From Aeromonas schubertii (GTDB taxonomy: Bacteria; Pseudomonadota; Gammaproteobacteria; Enterobacterales; Aeromonadaceae): a stretch of 64,000 bases of DNA. Shown in pieces: positions 8,510 through 16,702 of this stretch (positions are counted from its first letter, which is position 1; every line of letters starts with the position of its first letter). Where the stretch lies: the NCBI RefSeq assembly GCF_000820105.1, contig NZ_CDDB01000106.1, positions 1 through 64,000 on the forward strand. Direction: 5' to 3'. Made by a program: the position numbers and the translations under genes. Under the pieces are notes generated by a model. It worked only from the letters and a program-made list of their open reading frames with translations, searched no databases and was not told the origin of the DNA.

Positions 8510-9304
8510 ATGAGCAAGATCACCACCGCCTCCCTGCTGAAGATGAAGCAGGAGGGGCAGAAGTTCACCGCCATCACCGCCTATGACGCCACCTTCGCCA
8601 GACTGTTCGACGACGAAGGTGCCCATGTGCTGCTCATCGGCGACTCCCTCGGCATGGTGCTGCAGGGGGGGAGCGACACCCTCGCCGTCACCATGGACGA
8701 GATGGCCTACCACACCCGCTGCGTGGCCAAGGGGGCTGACCAGGCCCTGGTCATCGCCGACATGCCGTTCATGAGCTATGCCACCCCCGAGCAGACCTAC
8801 CAGAACGCCGCCCGCCTGATGGCCGCCGGTGCGCGCATGGTCAAGATGGAGGGGGGGGAGTGGCTGTGTGACGCCATTCGCCACCTGACCCGTAACGGGG
8901 TGCCGGTGTGCGGCCATTTGGGGCTGACCCCCCAGTCGGTGCACGTCTTCGGCGGCTTCAAGGTGCAGGGGCGCGACGAGTTCCAGGCCCAGGAGATCTA
9001 CCGTCAGGCCCTGGCCCTGCAGGAGGCCGGCATCCAGCTGCTGGTGCTCGAGTGCGTGCCGGTGGCGCTGGCCGAGCGCATCACCAAGGCCCTGCGCATC
9101 CCGGTGATCGGCATCGGTGCCGGCCCGGTCACCGATGGCCAGATCCTGGTGATGCACGACGCCTTCGGCGTCACCTCCGGCTATGTGCCCAAATTTACCA
9201 AGAACTTCCTGGCCGAGACCGGCGACCTGCGGGGCGCGGTTCGCCTCTATATCAAGGAAGTGGCCGAGGGAACCTTCCCCGGGCCGGAGCACTGCTTCAA
9301 CTGA
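8510..9304 (+). CDS. panB: 3-methyl-2-oxobutanoate hydroxymethyltransferase
   Basis: First committed step of pantothenate synthesis: ketoisovalerate plus methylene-tetrahydrofolate gives ketopantoate. 264 residues, the normal length, forming a TIM barrel. The metal-binding residues are visible in IGDSLGM, ADMPF and VKMEGG, and the closing stretch [20 protein letters not shown] is typical. Its cofactor depends on the folate pathway of the preceding folK. panC follows after 42 bp that contain a short hairpin. Confidence 0.95.
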   Translation: MSKITTASLLKMKQEGQKFTAITAYDATFARLFDDEGAHVLLIGDSLGMVLQGGSDTLAVTMDEMAYHTRCVAKGADQALVIADMPFMSYATPEQTYQNAARLMAAGARMVKMEGGEWLCDAIRHLTRNGVPVCGHLGLTPQSVHVFGGFKVQGRDEFQAQEIYRQALALQEAGIQLLVLECVPVALAERITKALRIPVIGIGAGPVTDGQILVMHDAFGVTSGYVPKFTKNFLAETGDLRGAVRLYIKEVAEGTFPGPEHCFN

Positions 9305-9309
9305 TGTCA

Positions 9310-9326
9310 GGGGGCCACAGGCCCCC
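9310..9326 (+). promoter_or_regulatory. panB-panC intergenic hairpin
   Basis: GGGGGCC and GGCCCCC pair across a 3-nt loop between the panB stop and the panC ribosome-binding site (TTAGGAG). No T-tract follows. It may stabilise or lightly attenuate the message. Confidence 0.4.
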
Positions 9327-9346
9327 TTAGCTTAGGAGTTCATCTC

Positions 9347-10195
9347 ATGCTGGTTGTCTCACAGATCGCCGATCTTCGTTCCACCCTGAGCGCCTGGCGC
9401 CGCGCCGGCGAGCGCATCGCCTTCGTGCCCACCATGGGCAACCTGCACCAGGGGCACCTGACCCTGGTGGCCGAGGCCCGCGCCCGCGCCGAGCGCGTGG
9501 TGGTGAGCATCTTCGTCAACCCGATGCAGTTCGACCGGGCCGAGGATCTGGCCAACTACCCGCGTACCCTGGAGCAGGACTGCGACGCCCTGCGCGCCGC
9601 CGACGCCGATCTGGTGTTCACCCCGACCCCGGAAGTCATGTATCCCAAGGGGCTGGCCAACCAGACCTTCGTCGAGGTACCGGGTCTGTCTGCCCTGCTG
9701 GAAGGCGCCCTGCGCCCGGGCCATTTCCGCGGGGTCAGCACGGTCGTCACCAAGCTCTTCAATCTGGTACAGCCCGATGTGGCCTGCTTCGGTCAGAAAG
9801 ACTTCCAGCAGCTGGCGCTCATTCGCCAGATGGTCGAGGACATGGCCATGCCCATCGAGATCGTCGGCGTGCCCACGGTGCGGGCCGACGATGGCCTGGC
9901 CCTGTCGTCACGCAACGGCTACCTCACTGCCGCCGAACGCGCCATCGCCCCCACCCTGGCCCGGGTGATGCACACCCTGGCCGATCGCCTGGCCGGCGGC
10001 GAGCGCGACCTCGAGGCCCTGGTTCGCGACGGGGCCCGCGCCCTGGACGAGGCCGGCTTCAAGACCGATGCCATCGACATCGTCGACGCCCACACCCTGC
10101 TCCCGCTGAACGAGCAGAGCCGGGAGGCGGTGATCCTGATGGCCGCCTTCCTCGGCAAGGCGCGTCTCATCGACAATCGGAGCCTTGCCCTCTGA
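9347..10195 (+). CDS. panC: Pantothenate synthetase
   Basis: Joins pantoate and beta-alanine using ATP. 282 residues of the nucleotidyltransferase fold, with the HIGH-type [12 protein letters not shown] near residue 28, CFGQKDFQQ and the KMSKS-equivalent LSSRNGYL. It completes the panBC pair; panD, which makes beta-alanine, is not in this window. Together with panF the cell can both make and import pantothenate. Confidence 0.95.
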   Translation: MLVVSQIADLRSTLSAWRRAGERIAFVPTMGNLHQGHLTLVAEARARAERVVVSIFVNPMQFDRAEDLANYPRTLEQDCDALRAADADLVFTPTPEVMYPKGLANQTFVEVPGLSALLEGALRPGHFRGVSTVVTKLFNLVQPDVACFGQKDFQQLALIRQMVEDMAMPIEIVGVPTVRADDGLALSSRNGYLTAAERAIAPTLARVMHTLADRLAGGERDLEALVRDGARALDEAGFKTDAIDIVDAHTLLPLNEQSREAVILMAAFLGKARLIDNRSLAL

Positions 10196-10203
10196 CTCCC
10201 CCG

Positions 10204-10223
10204 GGCCCGGCACTCGCCGGGCC
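10204..10223 (+). terminator. Hairpin after panC
   Basis: GGCCCGGC and GCCGGGCC pair across ACTC, 8 nt after the panC stop. No T-run follows, so termination efficiency is uncertain. Confidence 0.5.
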
Positions 10224-10252
10224 TCACTCATGCCCCCTTGATTAACATCACA

Positions 10253-10264
10253 AAAGTGCACTTT
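10253..10264. promoter_or_regulatory. Perfect 12-bp palindrome upstream of yjiH
   Basis: AAAGTGCACTTT is followed 7 nt later by a further direct half-copy (CACTTTT, 10270-10276). A TTGACA at 10266-10271 lies between them and could be a -35 element. Symmetry and position suggest an operator for the yjiH-yjiG-peptidase operon; the regulator is unknown. Confidence 0.4.
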
Positions 10265-10334
10265 ATTGACACTTTTGCCATTGCTCACACCTGTTACTTT
10301 GATATCGGTCAATAAGCCTCGGTCTCACATGAGG

Positions 10335-10365
10335 AAAATCACTCATCCATAAATTAGTGATTTTT
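10335..10365 (+). promoter_or_regulatory. AT-rich leader hairpin before yjiH
   Basis: AAAATCACT and AGTGATTTT pair across a 12-nt loop and end in a T-run, 26 nt before the yjiH start. It has the shape of a weak attenuator. Confidence 0.35.
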
Positions 10366-10390
10366 CAGCATAAAAAACCAAGGAAACCGA

Positions 10391-11110
10391 ATGTCATCTC
10401 AGGAAACCACCAAAGAGAGGCGCAGCATAGGGAGCTACCTCGCCCTGGCCTTTGCCGTCGTCTTCTTCTCGGGCCTGCTGCAGTCCAAGCAGTGGTTCGG
10501 CGTCTTCGACTTCACCACCCTCAACGGCTCCTTTGGTACCGTCGTCCAGTCGGTCAGCCAGGGCAGCGAGGGGGTCACCACCGCCATGAGCGATCTGCGT
10601 GGCAAGGGGGGCAGCGGTGCCCGTGACGGCTTTCTGTTTGCCCTCACCCTGATCCCCACCGTCATGTTTGCCCTCGGCATGATCAATGTGCTCGAGCACT
10701 ACGGTGCCCTGCGCGCCGCCCGCCAACTGCTGAGCCCGCTGCTCAAGCCCCTGATGGGGATCCCGGGCAGCTCGGGGCTCGCCCTCATCGCCTCTTTGCA
10801 GAGCACGGATGCAGGGGCCGCCATGACCCGCCAGCTCAAGGATGAAGGACACCTGACCCAGCGCGAGACCGATGTCTTCACCATGTTCCAGTTCTCCGCC
10901 GGGGCCACCATAGTGAACTTCTTCTCCTCCGGAGCCGTCCTCTTCACCCTGACCCTGGCCGACGGCTCTCTGGCCGTGGGCTCCTCCATCGGTCTCGCGG
11001 TGGCGGTGATGTTCATCTTCAAGATTGTCGGGGCCAACCTGTTTCGCCTCTACCTCAACCTGACCGATGGCCGGGAAGAGACCTCGCAACCCCAGAAGGA
11101 GGCCGCATAA
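10391..11110 (+). CDS. yjiH: YjiH-type membrane protein (nucleoside-recognition/Gate domain)
   Basis: 239 residues with about five membrane segments and the pore-and-gate arrangement of YjiH. The family is thought to form a transporter with YjiG, but the substrate is not established. The next gene, starting 1 bp after its stop codon, is the YjiG partner. In E. coli this pair sits with the isoaspartyl dipeptidase gene iadA; here the third gene is an M20 peptidase, which again hints at peptide or amino-acid-conjugate use. Confidence 0.75.
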   Translation: MSSQETTKERRSIGSYLALAFAVVFFSGLLQSKQWFGVFDFTTLNGSFGTVVQSVSQGSEGVTTAMSDLRGKGGSGARDGFLFALTLIPTVMFALGMINVLEHYGALRAARQLLSPLLKPLMGIPGSSGLALIASLQSTDAGAAMTRQLKDEGHLTQRETDVFTMFQFSAGATIVNFFSSGAVLFTLTLADGSLAVGSSIGLAVAVMFIFKIVGANLFRLYLNLTDGREETSQPQKEAA

Positions 11111-11578
11111 ATGAGCCAGAGCCAGATCAAGAAGCCCATGGTGACCGACATCTTCGTCGAGGGGGCCCGCAAAGGATGGACCATCGCCACCACCTCCACC
11201 GTACCCAACGTGCTGATGGCCTTCGTCATCATCAAGGTGCTGCAACTCACCGGCGCCCTGGATGCCATGGGCACGATCTTCTCTCCGGTGATGGGGTTGT
11301 TCGGCCTGCCCGGTGAGGCCGCTGCCGTACTGATCGGCGCCTGGATGTCCATGGGCGGTGCGGTCGGAGTGGTCATCTCCCTGTTCGATCAGGGGATCCT
11401 GACCGGTGGACAGATCGCCATCCTGGCCCCGGCCATCTACCTGATGGGCTCCCAGATCCAGTATCTGGGCCGCATCCTGGGCCCTATCGGCACCGAAGGT
11501 CGCCACATCCCGGTGATGATCGCCATCTCTGTCATCAACGCCTTCGGCGCCATGGCGCTGATGAACCTGCTCGTCTGA
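11111..11578 (+). CDS. yjiG: YjiG-type membrane protein (SpmB-like)
   Basis: 155 residues with about four membrane segments, the length of E. coli YjiG (153). Conserved stretches include PNVLMAFVII and GAWMSMGGAVGVVISL. Expected to pair with YjiH in the inner membrane. It starts directly after yjiH and is followed 7 bp later by the peptidase, so the three genes look like one operon. Confidence 0.75.
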   Translation: MSQSQIKKPMVTDIFVEGARKGWTIATTSTVPNVLMAFVIIKVLQLTGALDAMGTIFSPVMGLFGLPGEAAAVLIGAWMSMGGAVGVVISLFDQGILTGGQIAILAPAIYLMGSQIQYLGRILGPIGTEGRHIPVMIAISVINAFGAMALMNLLV

Positions 11579-11585
11579 GGCCCCT

Positions 11586-12710
11586 ATGCACTTCTCATTG
11601 AATGACTACCTGGCCGCTCTGCGCCCCCTGGTCAATGTCGATTGCGGCACCCTGAATCGGGAGGGGAACCGCACCGTGGTCGAGCTGATGAAGGGCCACT
11701 TCGCCCCCCTGACCGGCTGGCAACTGACCGAAGTGGATTGCGGCGCGGCCGGCGTCGGCCTCGAGATCCGCAACCGACCGGCCGGCGAGCCCATCGATGT
11801 GCTGATGATCGGCCATCTCGATACCGTCTTCCCGGTCGGCACCGCCGCCACACGCCCCCTGCGAGTGGAGGGGAGCCGTGCCTTCGGCCCCGGTGTCTCC
11901 GACATGAAGTCGGGGCTGCTCAACATCCTCTGGGCAGTACGGGGGCTCGACCCGGCCCTGCTCGCGCGCCTCTCCCTGTGCATCTGCATGAACCCGGACG
12001 AGGAGATAGGCTCGCTCCACTCCGAGGACTGGCTCAAGTCGGTCGCCAAAGATGCCCGCCATGTGCTGGTGGCCGAGGCGGCCCGGGCCGATGGCTCACT
12101 CGTGAAGGCCCGCAAGGGGATGGCCCGCTATCGCATCGAGGCCCATGGCAAGGCGGCCCACGCGGGTAACGATCCCCGCGCCGGGCGCAGCGCCATCCGC
12201 GAGCTGGCCCACTGGACCCTGGCCCTGGACGCGCTCAATGACATCGAGAACGGCACCACCCTCAACCTGGGCGTCATCCAGGGAGGGGCCGTCGCCAACA
12301 TAGTCCCCGATCAGGCCTGCGCCTGGGTGGATGTGCGCTTCTGGAGCAACCAGGCGTTTCAGACCCTGGAGGATAGCCTGCACACCATGGCCGAGCGCCC
12401 CTTCGGTGACGGGATCCGGATCACCCTGACCCGGGAGGCCTACAAGCCCTCCATGACCCCCTCCCCCGAGACCGAGCGACTGATGGCGCTGGTGGAGCGC
12501 TGCGGCGAGCAGATCGGACTCCCCATCACCTGGCAGGCGGTGGGCGGAGGCTCGGATGCCAACCTGACCGCGGTCATGGGGATCCCGACCCTGGACGGGC
12601 TGGGCCCCGTCGGTGCCGGCTTTCACAGCGATGAGGAGTATCTGGATCTGGACTCCGTCGAGCCACGGATCCGCCTGTTGCAGAGGGTGCTCGCCGAGCT
12701 GGCGCCTTGA
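11586..12710 (+). CDS. M20 family metallopeptidase, glutamate carboxypeptidase-like
   Basis: 374-residue cytoplasmic zinc peptidase similar to CPG2 and ArgE/DapE. Two-zinc ligands are visible in order: GHLDTVFP (His), GPGVSDMKSG (Asp), NPDEEIGS (catalytic and ligand Glu), VAEAAR (Glu) and GFHSDEEYLD (His). The dimerisation domain lies around residues 180-295. It probably removes an N-acyl or glutamate group from a small substrate brought in by the YjiHG pair; that link is inferred from the operon. Confidence 0.85.
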   Translation: MHFSLNDYLAALRPLVNVDCGTLNREGNRTVVELMKGHFAPLTGWQLTEVDCGAAGVGLEIRNRPAGEPIDVLMIGHLDTVFPVGTAATRPLRVEGSRAFGPGVSDMKSGLLNILWAVRGLDPALLARLSLCICMNPDEEIGSLHSEDWLKSVAKDARHVLVAEAARADGSLVKARKGMARYRIEAHGKAAHAGNDPRAGRSAIRELAHWTLALDALNDIENGTTLNLGVIQGGAVANIVPDQACAWVDVRFWSNQAFQTLEDSLHTMAERPFGDGIRITLTREAYKPSMTPSPETERLMALVERCGEQIGLPITWQAVGGGSDANLTAVMGIPTLDGLGPVGAGFHSDEEYLDLDSVEPRIRLLQRVLAELAP

Positions 12711-12716
12711 TAACGA

Positions 12717-12742
12717 AGAGACCCGCCACATGGCGGGTCTCT
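12717..12742. terminator. Bidirectional terminator between convergent operons
   Basis: AGAGACCCGCCA and TGGCGGGTCTCT form perfect 12-bp arms. It sits between the stop codons of the M20 peptidase and the rhodanese gene and can serve both. Confidence 0.8.
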
Positions 12743-12746
12743 TGTC

Positions 12747-13274
12747 TCAGTCGGAGGCGAGGGGATAACCGGCCCCCTTCCACGCGAAGATGCCGCCCGG
12801 CACCCGGTAGACCTGGCGATATCCCTGCTGCACCGCCCAGGCGGCGGCGTTATGGCTGCGACCGCACTGCACGAAGCCGCAGTAGATCACCAGGGGGCGC
12901 TCCTTGTCCTCACCCAGCAGGGCCAGCAGCTGCGCCTCGCTCCCCTCCCCTTCCACGATGTCGCTCCAGACCGGCGAGCCCTTGGCCTCCTTGACGAAGA
13001 CGAAGTTCTTGGCCCCCGGGATGTGCCCCTTCTTGTAGGAAGCCTCGAGCGGCATGGTATCGAGGATGACCATCTCCTCCCCCTTGTCCATACGCCCCTT
13101 GAGCTCGGCCACCGTCATCAGCCGGTAGTGGCCCTGCGCCGTCTCGTTGGCCAGTTGCACGGCGCTCTGCTCCAGCTTGACCTCCTGCTCGAACTGATTG
13201 TCACCGCAACCGCCCAGCATCAGGGAGGCTGCCACCAGCGAGGCGAGCAGGGAGAGGGAACGGGTTTTCATCAT
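12747..13274 (-). CDS. Rhodanese-domain lipoprotein
   Basis: 175 residues: lipoprotein signal with lipobox LMLGGC (Cys about residue 21), then a rhodanese-like sulfurtransferase domain. The active-site region YCGFVQCGRSHN is the longer loop seen in periplasmic rhodanese lipoproteins, with the catalytic cysteine present. The start is the ATG at 13274 (GGAAG box upstream); a longer in-frame frame to 13697 is only an overlap with the neighbour. That ATG overlaps the stop codon of the upstream MauE-like gene (ATGA), so the two are coupled and likely work together in periplasmic sulfur or thiol chemistry (inference). Confidence 0.8.
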   Translation of the reverse strand: MMKTRSLSLLASLVAASLMLGGCGDNQFEQEVKLEQSAVQLANETAQGHYRLMTVAELKGRMDKGEEMVILDTMPLEASYKKGHIPGAKNFVFVKEAKGSPVWSDIVEGEGSEAQLLALLGEDKERPLVIYCGFVQCGRSHNAAAWAVQQGYRQVYRVPGGIFAWKGAGYPLASD

Positions 13275-13690
13275 GACACTTCCTTGGTTGGGAGAGAGAG
13301 GGAAGGCGCGGGCACCAGCAGCGCGGCCACCATGGCCAGCATCAGCAGATCCCGCCCTATGGCCTGGGGCAACGAACCCAGATCGGCCTTGCCCAGGCAC
13401 CCGCAAGCGATGTCGAGATCGATGGCCACCCCGTAACCGAGCACGGCGATAAACAGCAGCAGCAGCGCCATCATCAACCAGAGACCCCGGCGCCACCCCA
13501 TCAGCACGGCCCCTCCCGCCACCAGCTCCAGCAGGATGAGTCCCCAGGCCACCAGGGGTTGCAGCGGTGGCCACACCAGACCGAAGGCATCGATCTGTTG
13601 CACGAAGAGAGCGGGAGAGAGGCTCTTGATGCCACCCGAGAGGAGAAAAAAGCCCCCCAGAAGCAGACGAGCCAGCAGGCGCCAGACCAT
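13271..13690 (-). CDS. MauE/DoxX family membrane protein
   Basis: 139 residues with four membrane segments. A CGCLG motif near residue 95 gives a CxC pair at the membrane face, as in MauE and thioredoxin-linked DoxX relatives that feed electrons or disulfide exchange to periplasmic partners. It is translationally coupled to the rhodanese lipoprotein. Specific role unknown. Confidence 0.7.
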   Translation of the reverse strand: MVWRLLARLLLGGFFLLSGGIKSLSPALFVQQIDAFGLVWPPLQPLVAWGLILLELVAGGAVLMGWRRGLWLMMALLLLFIAVLGYGVAIDLDIACGCLGKADLGSLPQAIGRDLLMLAMVAALLVPAPSLSLPTKEVS

Positions 13691-13764
13691 AAAACACCTC
13701 TTATTAGGTAGTCGCCTAGTCTAGCAATTTATCGTCGTTTGACAATCCTTCCCGCAGGGGGAAT

Positions 13765-14193
13765 CTAGGCGCGCAGGGTATGGGCCAGAGAGACACGCGG
13801 CGCCTCGACCCGATCCCGGCGATGGGCCAGCAGATCGTCGGCCAGTTCGAGAGCTCGCTCCAGCAGCGAGGCAAGCCCCTCTACCGTGAGGTGATCGAGC
13901 CACTCACGACACCAGAGCAGGGTGCTCCCTTCGGAGCGTCCCAACTGAAACACGGGATAGTTGTCGAGATCCCAGAGCAGGGGTGCGTTGGGCATGCCGT
14001 GGTCGGGCAGCAACACATAGAGCACCAGTTGCCCCTCATCCTCGGCCAGGGTTACCACCCGTTCATCGTCGATGGCAAAAGAGGTAACGCTCTGATCAAT
14101 AGCCGGAGCGGGGAGGCCCAATTGTTCGCACAGGCCGGCGATAAGGGTGTGGTACATAAGCGGTTCCGTCGCAGAGAGGATGACGGAGCACAC
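13765..14193 (-). CDS. CesT-type type III secretion chaperone
   Basis: 142 residues, small and acidic, with the alternating strand/helix pattern of class I effector chaperones: N-terminal helix around LIAGLCEQLGLP, central strands with FAIDDERVVTLAEDEGQLVL, and a C-terminal helix LASLLERALELADDLL. Such proteins bind the N-terminus of an effector and present it to the secretion ATPase. The GTG at 14193 has GGAGG 6 nt upstream; an ATG 12 codons later (about 14157) is an alternative. It is divergent from the large gene at 14392, its probable client. No secretion apparatus genes are in this window. Confidence 0.7.
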   Translation of the reverse strand: MCSVILSATEPLMYHTLIAGLCEQLGLPAPAIDQSVTSFAIDDERVVTLAEDEGQLVLYVLLPDHGMPNAPLLWDLDNYPVFQLGRSEGSTLLWCREWLDHLTVEGLASLLERALELADDLLAHRRDRVEAPRVSLAHTLRA

Positions 14194-14391
14194 GCTATGC
14201 CTCCGGCGTCGGGACGGGTATCAAAATCGGCCAGATTTTTTTAGACAAGCGACACACCGCAGCAAAAGTGTGATGGTGGCGACAAATTGAGCGGGTTCGC
14301 TCAAATCCTTAAATGGCACGACCACGGCTGATAAAAAGGGGGCTGAATGGGGCGTAATCTGCAGCCATAACAAAACAAAAAGGCACAGCAT

Positions 14392-16473
14392 ATGAAGGTA
14401 AGCACACAGAGCAATGTCCCCAGCACCCCGCTCATCGAGAATCAGGTCACGACGCCGGCACAGCCGCGGCTGCGCCTGCTCGACGCCGGTAATCGGGAGT
14501 TTGACCGCCAGATCCGCCGGGGTCTGGGTCATCGTCAGAGCCAGGAGCTCAAGAGCCTGCGCAAGGCGATCAATCACTACCAGGCCAACCAGACCCCCTC
14601 CCTGGCTTGCCTGGAGAAGGTCGAGAAGGCCCTCGACTTCTGGCTCGCCTCCGGCAAGAACCGCTCCCGCCAGCAAGACCCCGTGGTCGCGCGCCTGCGC
14701 AGCGACATCGCCTCCCGTCGTCAGCACCTGGCCCAGGGCGGCAAGGAGAGCGACTTTCAGCTCTCCTGGCTCTGCAACGACCAGGGCCGCGTCAATCAAC
14801 CCATCGCCAGCAACATGCAGATCAAGGAGTGGATGAGCCGGCTGGAAGGGCTGCGCAAGGAGGGGGCGCACGATCTGTTCCAACACGAGCTGCAATCAGC
14901 CCTCGACCAGGTGTTTGGCCTGAGTGAAGGGATGACGGCCCTGCGCCTGGGGCGAGCCCCCAACCGGGAAGAGGTGATAGAGAGTCATGAGTGGCACCTC
15001 TTTACCGCGACCCTGCGCAGTCGCTTCCCCGACCTGGTCGAGCTCAAGCCCCAGCCGACCGCCGAGGAGCACGCCCGGGACACCCTGCTGACCCACAGCC
15101 AACTCATCGAGCTGCAACACCTCAAGGAGGTGCTCGACGTCAGCCTCAAGGATAAGGTCGACAAGCAGGGAGAGATTGGCCTGCTGCGTACCGAGCTGCT
15201 GACCGCGCTGGTGGACGGGCTCGATGAGCCTTTCCTTCAACGGGAGAGCGACGAGCAGGCCCTGTGGCAAAAACCGGGCGCCTCTCCCCTCTATCAGACC
15301 GGGATCCGGCGCGAGCTCAAGCACCCTCTGGAAACCACCAGCCGCGAGAGGAACAACGGCGACCCGCTGGCCCGCAAGGAGTTCAAGGAGCTGGGATTGA
15401 TCAACGCCAGCGCCCTGGTCGAAGCCTTCGCCAAGATCGAGATCGGCAAGTGGGAGGGAAAGAAAGAGGGCGCCTTTGGAGAGCTGGCCGCCAAGGTCAC
15501 CCTGAGCCAGGAGAACAAGGCCACCCTCAAGGCAGAAGCCGTGGTCGGCAAGGCGGAGGGTTCCCTGCAGTTTAATCCGCCCCCCAAGCCGATACAGGAG
15601 ACCCACGGTGAGCGCTACAAGCCGGGCCCCCATGATTTCACCCTGCTGCGGGTCGGCGCCAGTGCCGAACTGGTGAGCAAGCTGGGTCTGAGCGCCGAAG
15701 GGAGCTGGACCATCGGTCAGCTGCTCAGGGCCAAGGTGGCGGGCAAGGCGGAGGCCGGCGTCACCGTCAAGGCCGAGGCGGGGGCCGCCCTCATTGCCAC
15801 TCCCCAGGGACCGCTCGCCAGCGTGACCGCCAACGCCTCAGCCTTCGCCGGTCTCAAGGCCGAGGGAAGCGCCGAGCTCAATCTGCTCAAGAGCCAGTAT
15901 GCCGATGCCTATGCCCTCTCGGCCAAGGTGAAGGCGTCGGCCAACCTGGGGGTGGGCGCCAGCGCCGGCGCCACGGCGGCCATCGGCCCGCAGGGAGCCA
16001 AATTCCACACCACGGCGGGAGTGACCCTGGGCATCGGCACGGAGGCAAGCTGGGAGGGGGGAGTCAATGCCATGGCTACCCGGGCCTATGCCCTCGAGCT
16101 GGCCGCCCGCGCCGCTCGCAACTTCGACCAGAGCAGGGCCGACAGCCTGGATGCCAGGGCGATGCAGGCCGGTACCGAAAACCGCCTCTACGAGCTATCC
16201 GAGCGCCTCAACAGCCGGATCCAGACCCTGGAGGGGCAACTTGAGGCACTGCAACTGGCGCCGGAGCAGAACCGGATCCGCAAGCAGGAGAGCCTGATCG
16301 AACCCGAGCTGGAGAGAGGGCGCCAGGCGATGGCTCAAGCCATCGATGATGCCATCGGACCGGATCGCCGGGATGCCCAGGGGGAGATAGAGCCCGTCCA
16401 ACGCGCCCGGGAGCGCAATGACAAGCTGGACCTGACCGCTCGCCTGCTCAAGGATCACAAGATCCAGGCGTAA
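14392..16473 (+). CDS. Candidate type III secreted effector, 693 residues
   Basis: No enzymatic family was recognised. The first 25 residues are Ser/Thr/Asn/Gln-rich and disordered-looking, as in type III signals, with no Sec signal peptide. Residues about 30-330 are helical and charged. Residues about 345-560 are rich in Ala, Gly and Lys with repeated KAEA/KAEG units (KAEAGVTVKAEAGA, GLKAEGSAELN), a pattern seen in some membrane-active toxins. The last 100 residues are predicted coiled coil. It faces a CesT-like chaperone gene, which is the main argument for secretion. The AGG box is 8 nt before the ATG. Host-target function cannot be assigned. Confidence 0.6.
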   Translation: MKVSTQSNVPSTPLIENQVTTPAQPRLRLLDAGNREFDRQIRRGLGHRQSQELKSLRKAINHYQANQTPSLACLEKVEKALDFWLASGKNRSRQQDPVVARLRSDIASRRQHLAQGGKESDFQLSWLCNDQGRVNQPIASNMQIKEWMSRLEGLRKEGAHDLFQHELQSALDQVFGLSEGMTALRLGRAPNREEVIESHEWHLFTATLRSRFPDLVELKPQPTAEEHARDTLLTHSQLIELQHLKEVLDVSLKDKVDKQGEIGLLRTELLTALVDGLDEPFLQRESDEQALWQKPGASPLYQTGIRRELKHPLETTSRERNNGDPLARKEFKELGLINASALVEAFAKIEIGKWEGKKEGAFGELAAKVTLSQENKATLKAEAVVGKAEGSLQFNPPPKPIQETHGERYKPGPHDFTLLRVGASAELVSKLGLSAEGSWTIGQLLRAKVAGKAEAGVTVKAEAGAALIATPQGPLASVTANASAFAGLKAEGSAELNLLKSQYADAYALSAKVKASANLGVGASAGATAAIGPQGAKFHTTAGVTLGIGTEASWEGGVNAMATRAYALELAARAARNFDQSRADSLDARAMQAGTENRLYELSERLNSRIQTLEGQLEALQLAPEQNRIRKQESLIEPELERGRQAMAQAIDDAIGPDRRDAQGEIEPVQRARERNDKLDLTARLLKDHKIQA

Positions 16474-16515
16474 CCAGACCGCCAAGAAGGACGCCAACAG
16501 AGAACAGCTATTGAC

Positions 16516-16549
16516 GCCGACGGGGCGGTGAACGATGCCCCCCGTCGGC
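16516..16549 (+). terminator. Hairpin after the effector candidate
   Basis: GCCGACGGGG pairs with CCCCGTCGGC across a loop of about 14 nt, 43 nt after the stop. It lacks a T-run. Confidence 0.45.
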
Positions 16550-16666
16550 CCTCAATGGCGCCGATCTCACGTCCGCAGAGGAGTGTCCAAACGATTCGAG
16601 TGTTTCGCCGAGGGGAAGCCTTCTTCCGTCCGCGGCTATGCCGGAGCGGTAAACCCGTCAATGAAC

Positions 16667-16688
16667 AAAGGCGCCGAGGCGCCTTTTT
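16667..16688. terminator. Terminator between effector candidate and yadH
   Basis: AAAGGCGCC and GGCGCCTTT flank a 2-nt centre, with T residues continuing on the plus strand and A/T on the other. It ends the plus-strand unit and lies 15 bp past the yadH stop, so it may serve both. Confidence 0.75.
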
Positions 16689-16702
16689 CATGGACGGCTG
16701 CA

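Noticed and set aside
12747-13697. 316-residue reading of the rhodanese gene
   Set aside because: The first 140 codons run antiphase through the MauE-like gene; the true start at 13274 has a signal peptide and ribosome-binding site.
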